From NCBI GenBank assembly GCA_036490175.1, contig DASXEJ010000014.1, positions 1-33,266 on the forward strand: a stretch of 33,266 nt of DNA, written 5' to 3'. The position numbers and the translations under genes were made by a program. The stretch is from Pirellulales bacterium (GTDB lineage Bacteria > Planctomycetota > Planctomycetia > Pirellulales > JACPPG01). Positions within the stretch are counted from its first letter, which is position 1. Each line of letters begins with the position of its first letter. The notes under the pieces were generated by a model. That model saw only the letters and a program-made list of their open reading frames with translations. It was not told the DNA's origin and ran no database searches. Below, in pieces: positions 30,105 to 33,266 of this stretch.

Positions 30105-32423
30105 CTAGTGCTGGGTTACGCCGGCCGTATCACCATTGCTTGAGGGGACGGTCAACGAGTAGTAACTGGCATGCGACTTGGGTGTGGTCGATGGGCGCGG
30201 CGCGGCGACGTTCGGAACCGGGCCCCCGGCGAGCAGCGCCTCGGCATCCTCATCGGATACGGTATCCAAATAATCCAATAACGCCGCATCCGCCGACCGC
30301 CGTTGTACTGCTTGTGTGGTATGTGCGGTGATCATTTCAGCAAGGGCCGCCACGGTCGGCCGATCGAACAAATCTCGCAACGGAATTTCGGCGCCGAGCT
30401 GATCGGCCAATCGCGTCATCAATTGGGTTGCCAACAGACTGCTGCCCCCCAGGTCGAAGAAGCTGTCAAAGATGCCGACCTGTTCGATGTCCAAAATCTC
30501 GGCCCACATGCCCGCCAGGTGCGATTCGAGTTCGTTTCGCGGCGCGACGTAGGTCTCCAGTCCGGGCCGCGCGCACGGGGTTTGCCAGGTGTGCAGCACT
30601 TCCAACTCGCCGCTTAGATATTGCTGCCGGCAGGCATGACGTTGGATCTTGCCGCTAGTGGTCTTGGGGATCGTCCCTTGCCGCACCAGCACCACGGCGT
30701 CGACCGCCAGATCGTGCGCTTCGAGGATCGCCCCCCCGATGGCTCGCGACACTTCGTCGAGATCCGCCTTCTTGGGACGGGTGATTTCTTGGACCAGAAT
30801 CAATTGCTCGCGTCCGCCTTCGTCGATCGAAAACGCCGCCGAACCGCGCGGCTTAATTGCCTCGTGGCAGTTCTCGATCGATTGCTCGATGTCCTGCGGG
30901 TGAAAGTTACGGCCGCGGATAATAATCAAGTCTTTAAAGCGTCCGCTGATGAACAGTTCGCCGTTGTCGATAAAGCCCAAGTCGCCGGTGCGCAAGAAAG
31001 GCCCTTCGCCTGTCGCGGTGACGGCCTGGAATCGGGTGCGCGATTCTTCAGCCTGGCCCCAATAGCCGCCAGCCACGTTGGGCCCGGCAATCCAGATCTC
31101 GCCGACGTCGCCCGGTCCGAGCGGCGCCCGAGTCTGCGGATCAACAATCGCCAGGCGCAGGTTCGCCGGCGGGCGCCCGCAACTAACCAGCGACCGTGCG
31201 TGCGCTCCGGCCTTGGCAATCGCCACGGCACGATTCTGCGTTAGTGCAGCGGCGTCGTAATTGACGACTCTCGGCCCCGTGTCTCTTGGCGAGGCGCTGA
31301 CGAGCAACGTCGCTTCGGCCATGCCGTAGCAGGGGCAGAAGATTTCCCGACGAATGCCGCACTCGCCGAACGCTTCGACAAAACGCTCGATCGTTGCCCG
31401 GCGCACCGGCTCGGCGCCGGAAAGGGCCAAGCGAACGCTGCCGAGATCCAGGTCGCGACGATCTTCCGCTTTGATCTTGCGCACGCACAGGTCATAAGCG
31501 AAATCGGGCGCGGCCAACGTCGTGGCGCGATACGCGGCCACGGCTTGTAGCCACCGCAGCGGTTGCTGAAAAAACGCCAGCGGAGAGAGCATCACATTCC
31601 GTCGGCCGCTGTACCAGCACTGGAAAATTCCACCGACCAGTCCCATGTCGTGATAGGCTGGCAGCCACGTGCAGACGATGGCGTTCTCTAGATCGATCAT
31701 CTGCTCCATCTGCGCCATGTTCGCCAGCACATTGCCGTGGCGCACCAGGACCCCCTTGGGCGTACCGGTCGATCCGGAGGTGTATTGCAAGAAGGCCGGC
31801 GTGTCGCGATCCAACGTTGGCGCCGCCCATGCATCGGCCAGGGAAAGTTCGATCGTATCGCTGGGCAACAATTGTCCCAGGCCCGGAATGGCGCCCAACA
31901 TCGCGCCGGCCCACGCCAGGTCGGCGGCCGTCCCCAATAACACCGACGCTTGGGCGTCGCTGACGATGGCTTCTAAGCGCGGCAGGGTGCGGGCCGCACG
32001 CAATGGGTCGGGCGGAAACACGGGGATCGCCACTACGCCGGCATACAGGCAGCCGGCCAAGGCGGCGATGTAATCCAATCCGGAATCGTACATCAACAGC
32101 GCGCGATCGCCGGGGCGGCAGGTCTGTTGCAGACGTGCCGCGATTGCCCGAGCGCGCTCGTCGAGCTGGGAATAGGTACGGTCTTCGGGGGCCGTAACTT
32201 CTCCGCCGGGTAAAAACGTAAACGCGACCCGATCGGAGTTCTCGGCCGCGCGGCGGCGAAATACCTCGACCAGGCTACGGGCCTGCAATCCGGCGGCGCC
32301 GGCCCCTTGCATCGGAAAGCAATTGTCTGGGCTCACGTTGGTCAATCCGGAGGTTGGCGTGTCAGTAAACATCAGGGTGGCTTCTGGCGGGTCAGACTGG
32401 CGGTTCAGATTTCTCCCAGTCAT
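30105..32423 (-). CDS. Fatty acyl-AMP ligase fused to a carrier protein (FAAL-ACP)
   Basis: The start is ATG 32421-32423, one base after the TAA of the permease gene with AGGGG before it; a longer frame runs inside the permease gene. Of 772 residues, about 35-600 are an acyl-adenylating enzyme: YTSGSTGTPKG (214-224), WLPAYHDMGLVGGI, SPLAFFQQPLRWLQA, APDFAYDLCVRK, RTGDLGF, GRNFHPQDIEQSIE and the C-terminal Lys592 in TTSGKIQR. These are FAAL rather than CoA-ligase hallmarks. It makes fatty acyl-AMP and passes the acyl group to a phosphopantetheine arm. Residues about 620-700 are that carrier (FDLGGSSLL, Ser662). A tail of about 70 residues follows, with DYLDTVSDEDAEALLAGG and a Ser/Pro-rich end, perhaps for docking to the NRPS 55 bp downstream. 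The chain length of the lipid cannot be told. Confidence 0.95.
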   Translation of the reverse strand: MTGRNLNRQSDPPEATLMFTDTPTSGLTNVSPDNCFPMQGAGAAGLQARSLVEVFRRRAAENSDRVAFTFLPGGEVTAPEDRTYSQLDERARAIAARLQQTCRPGDRALLMYDSGLDYIAALAGCLYAGVVAIPVFPPDPLRAARTLPRLEAIVSDAQASVLLGTAADLAWAGAMLGAIPGLGQLLPSDTIELSLADAWAAPTLDRDTPAFLQYTSGSTGTPKGVLVRHGNVLANMAQMEQMIDLENAIVCTWLPAYHDMGLVGGIFQCWYSGRRNVMLSPLAFFQQPLRWLQAVAAYRATTLAAPDFAYDLCVRKIKAEDRRDLDLGSVRLALSGAEPVRRATIERFVEAFGECGIRREIFCPCYGMAEATLLVSASPRDTGPRVVNYDAAALTQNRAVAIAKAGAHARSLVSCGRPPANLRLAIVDPQTRAPLGPGDVGEIWIAGPNVAGGYWGQAEESRTRFQAVTATGEGPFLRTGDLGFIDNGELFISGRFKDLIIIRGRNFHPQDIEQSIENCHEAIKPRGSAAFSIDEGGREQLILVQEITRPKKADLDEVSRAIGGAILEAHDLAVDAVVLVRQGTIPKTTSGKIQRHACRQQYLSGELEVLHTWQTPCARPGLETYVAPRNELESHLAGMWAEILDIEQVGIFDSFFDLGGSSLLATQLMTRLADQLGAEIPLRDLFDRPTVAALAEMITAHTTQAVQRRSADAALLDYLDTVSDEDAEALLAGGPVPNVAAPRPSTTPKSHASYYSLTVPSSNGDTAGVTQH

Positions 32424-32424
32424 T

Positions 32425-33266
32425 TTACCCCTGCTGCCGCAGCGCGACAGTCGGCAGCAACTGGGCGGCGCGGTAAGCGGGGTAGATTGCCCCCAGGATT
32501 CCAATGAGCAGCGCGATAAAGATACCTTGCGCGATGACAGGCGCGGCGACATGTCCGCTAATTAATCCGGCGGCAGCCGGCGCGCGGCTTAGCACTTGCA
32601 TTATCAAGAGTGCAACAAGTGTGCCAAGAATCCCGCCCCCCAGGCTTAGCAGACTCGACTCGATCAGGATCATGCGAACGATGCGGCTGCGGCGCCAGCC
32701 GATGGCGCGGAGGATGCCGATTTCGCTGGTCCGCTCGAACACCGAAATGATCATCGTGTTGAGCATGCCGATCGCGCCGATTACCAGTGCGATGGCGGAA
32801 ATGCTCCAGGCCAGGGCCGAAGCGATTTGTATTTTTGAGTCGGTCGCCACGTAGCTTTCGGTGGCCATTGCCGAGACGCCCACGTCCAACGCCTGGATCG
32901 CGACCACTACCTTGTCGACAGCGGCCGTGTCCGCGTCGCGGTCGACGGTCACGTTGAAGGCCGTGACCTGGTTTGTTTGATCCAGCATCCGCTGCAGCTC
33001 GGCGAGCGGGACGATCATCGCGCCATTGTCGAAGATGTTGCCCCCGTCGTAGATACCGACGATGCGGCAGCGTTCGTTGTCGTAGATCTCTAGTTCATCG
33101 CCGACATGTTTGCCCAGATTGGCAGCCAGGATTTGCCCGAGCATGACGACGTGCGGCTCATCGGCCGCGAACCATTGACCAGCGGCCAATTGCCGCTCGT
33201 GCTTCATGCGCTCGGTCGGTTCCAGGCCCTGCACCACTACGCCGACGGGTCCGAGAGCCTCTAACG
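32425..33266 (-). CDS. ABC transporter permease, MacB/FtsX type (5' end outside window)
   Basis: The frame is open to the right edge, so only the C-terminal 280 or so residues are seen. They hold the end of a MacB-type periplasmic core domain (NIFDNGAMIVPLAELQRML and the beta pattern around it). An FtsX domain with three membrane helices follows: LAWSISAIALVIGAIGMLNTMII, then SLLSLGGGILGTLVALLIM, and GIFIALLIGILGAIYPAYRAA. The cytoplasmic EIGILRAIGWRRSRI loop that touches the ATPase is also present. MacB/DevC-like permeases export lipopeptides, glycolipids or lipoproteins with an ATPase and an adaptor, expected upstream outside the window. The stop codon lies one base before the FAAL start, so the two are translationally coupled and the substrate is probably the NRPS product. 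Confidence 0.92.
   Translation of the reverse strand, partial: LEALGPVGVVVQGLEPTERMKHERQLAAGQWFAADEPHVVMLGQILAANLGKHVGDELEIYDNERCRIVGIYDGGNIFDNGAMIVPLAELQRMLDQTNQVTAFNVTVDRDADTAAVDKVVVAIQALDVGVSAMATESYVATDSKIQIASALAWSISAIALVIGAIGMLNTMIISVFERTSEIGILRAIGWRRSRIVRMILIESSLLSLGGGILGTLVALLIMQVLSRAPAAAGLISGHVAAPVIAQGIFIALLIGILGAIYPAYRAAQLLPTVALRQQG

Noticed and set aside
1..33266. CRISPR arrays, insertion sequences, rRNA, riboswitches
   Set aside because: No regular spaced repeats, no transposase apart from the integrase remnant, no rRNA sequence and no recognisable riboswitch core were seen.

Overview
The window looks like a chromosomal piece of a planctomycete, most likely of the Pirellulales. The reasons are several clade-typical families side by side: secreted proteins ending in dockerin type I repeats plus a PEP-CTERM anchor, a Gly/Tyr-rich TIGR03000-type protein, a PVC-type dehydrogenase/HEAT/cytochrome c protein (TIGR02604 + TIGR02603 architecture), a Cys-type sulfatase and a planctomycete-type tyrosine integrase. 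Family names are from recognition of motifs by eye; no search was run.

Layout. 1-4.0 kb (minus strand): the start of a secreted protein cut by the window edge, an exported protein-L-isoaspartate methyltransferase with an extra C-terminal domain, and an exported arylsulfatase. 4.5-5.2 kb (plus): a small secreted Gly/Tyr-rich protein with a very clear terminator. 5.3-8.4 kb: a decayed zone with a frameshifted coiled-coil fragment, a truncated PEP-CTERM-type protein, a small membrane ORF and a tyrosine integrase carrying four lesions, which stops about 70 bp from the 3' end of a tRNA-Phe gene. This is probably the scar of an integrative element. 8.4-11.8 kb: sparse, with small hypothetical genes. 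11.8-15.2 kb (minus): an NHL/autotransporter-repeat/dockerin/PEP-CTERM protein split by one frameshift, and a secreted protein with LPPL repeats. 15.7-18.7 kb (plus): the large PVC cytochrome c protein. 18.8-20.3 kb: a small ESFPASDPP-motif protein, divergent from an sdpR-sdpI pair with a visible promoter and candidate operator. 20.4-22.1 kb (minus): a glucose/sorbosone dehydrogenase-like dockerin/PEP-CTERM protein.

22.3 kb to the right edge (minus, read right to left) is a lipopeptide-type biosynthetic operon: ABC transporter permease (MacB/FtsX type, cut by the edge), then a fatty acyl-AMP ligase fused to a carrier protein, then an NRPS with C-A-T-E domains, then an NRPS with C, a broken A, T and TE domains. 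Expected logic: the FAAL activates a fatty acid and loads its own carrier; the first C domain N-acylates the amino acid chosen by the single intact A domain; the E domain turns it to the D form; the second C domain (DCL-like) passes it to the last carrier; the TE releases it; the ABC exporter handles the product. The odd point is the second module: its adenylation domain lacks the whole nucleotide-binding core and the A10 lysine, so the module cannot load itself. Either another enzyme loads it in trans or the chain ends in an unusual way. This is the most promising undescribed system in the window.
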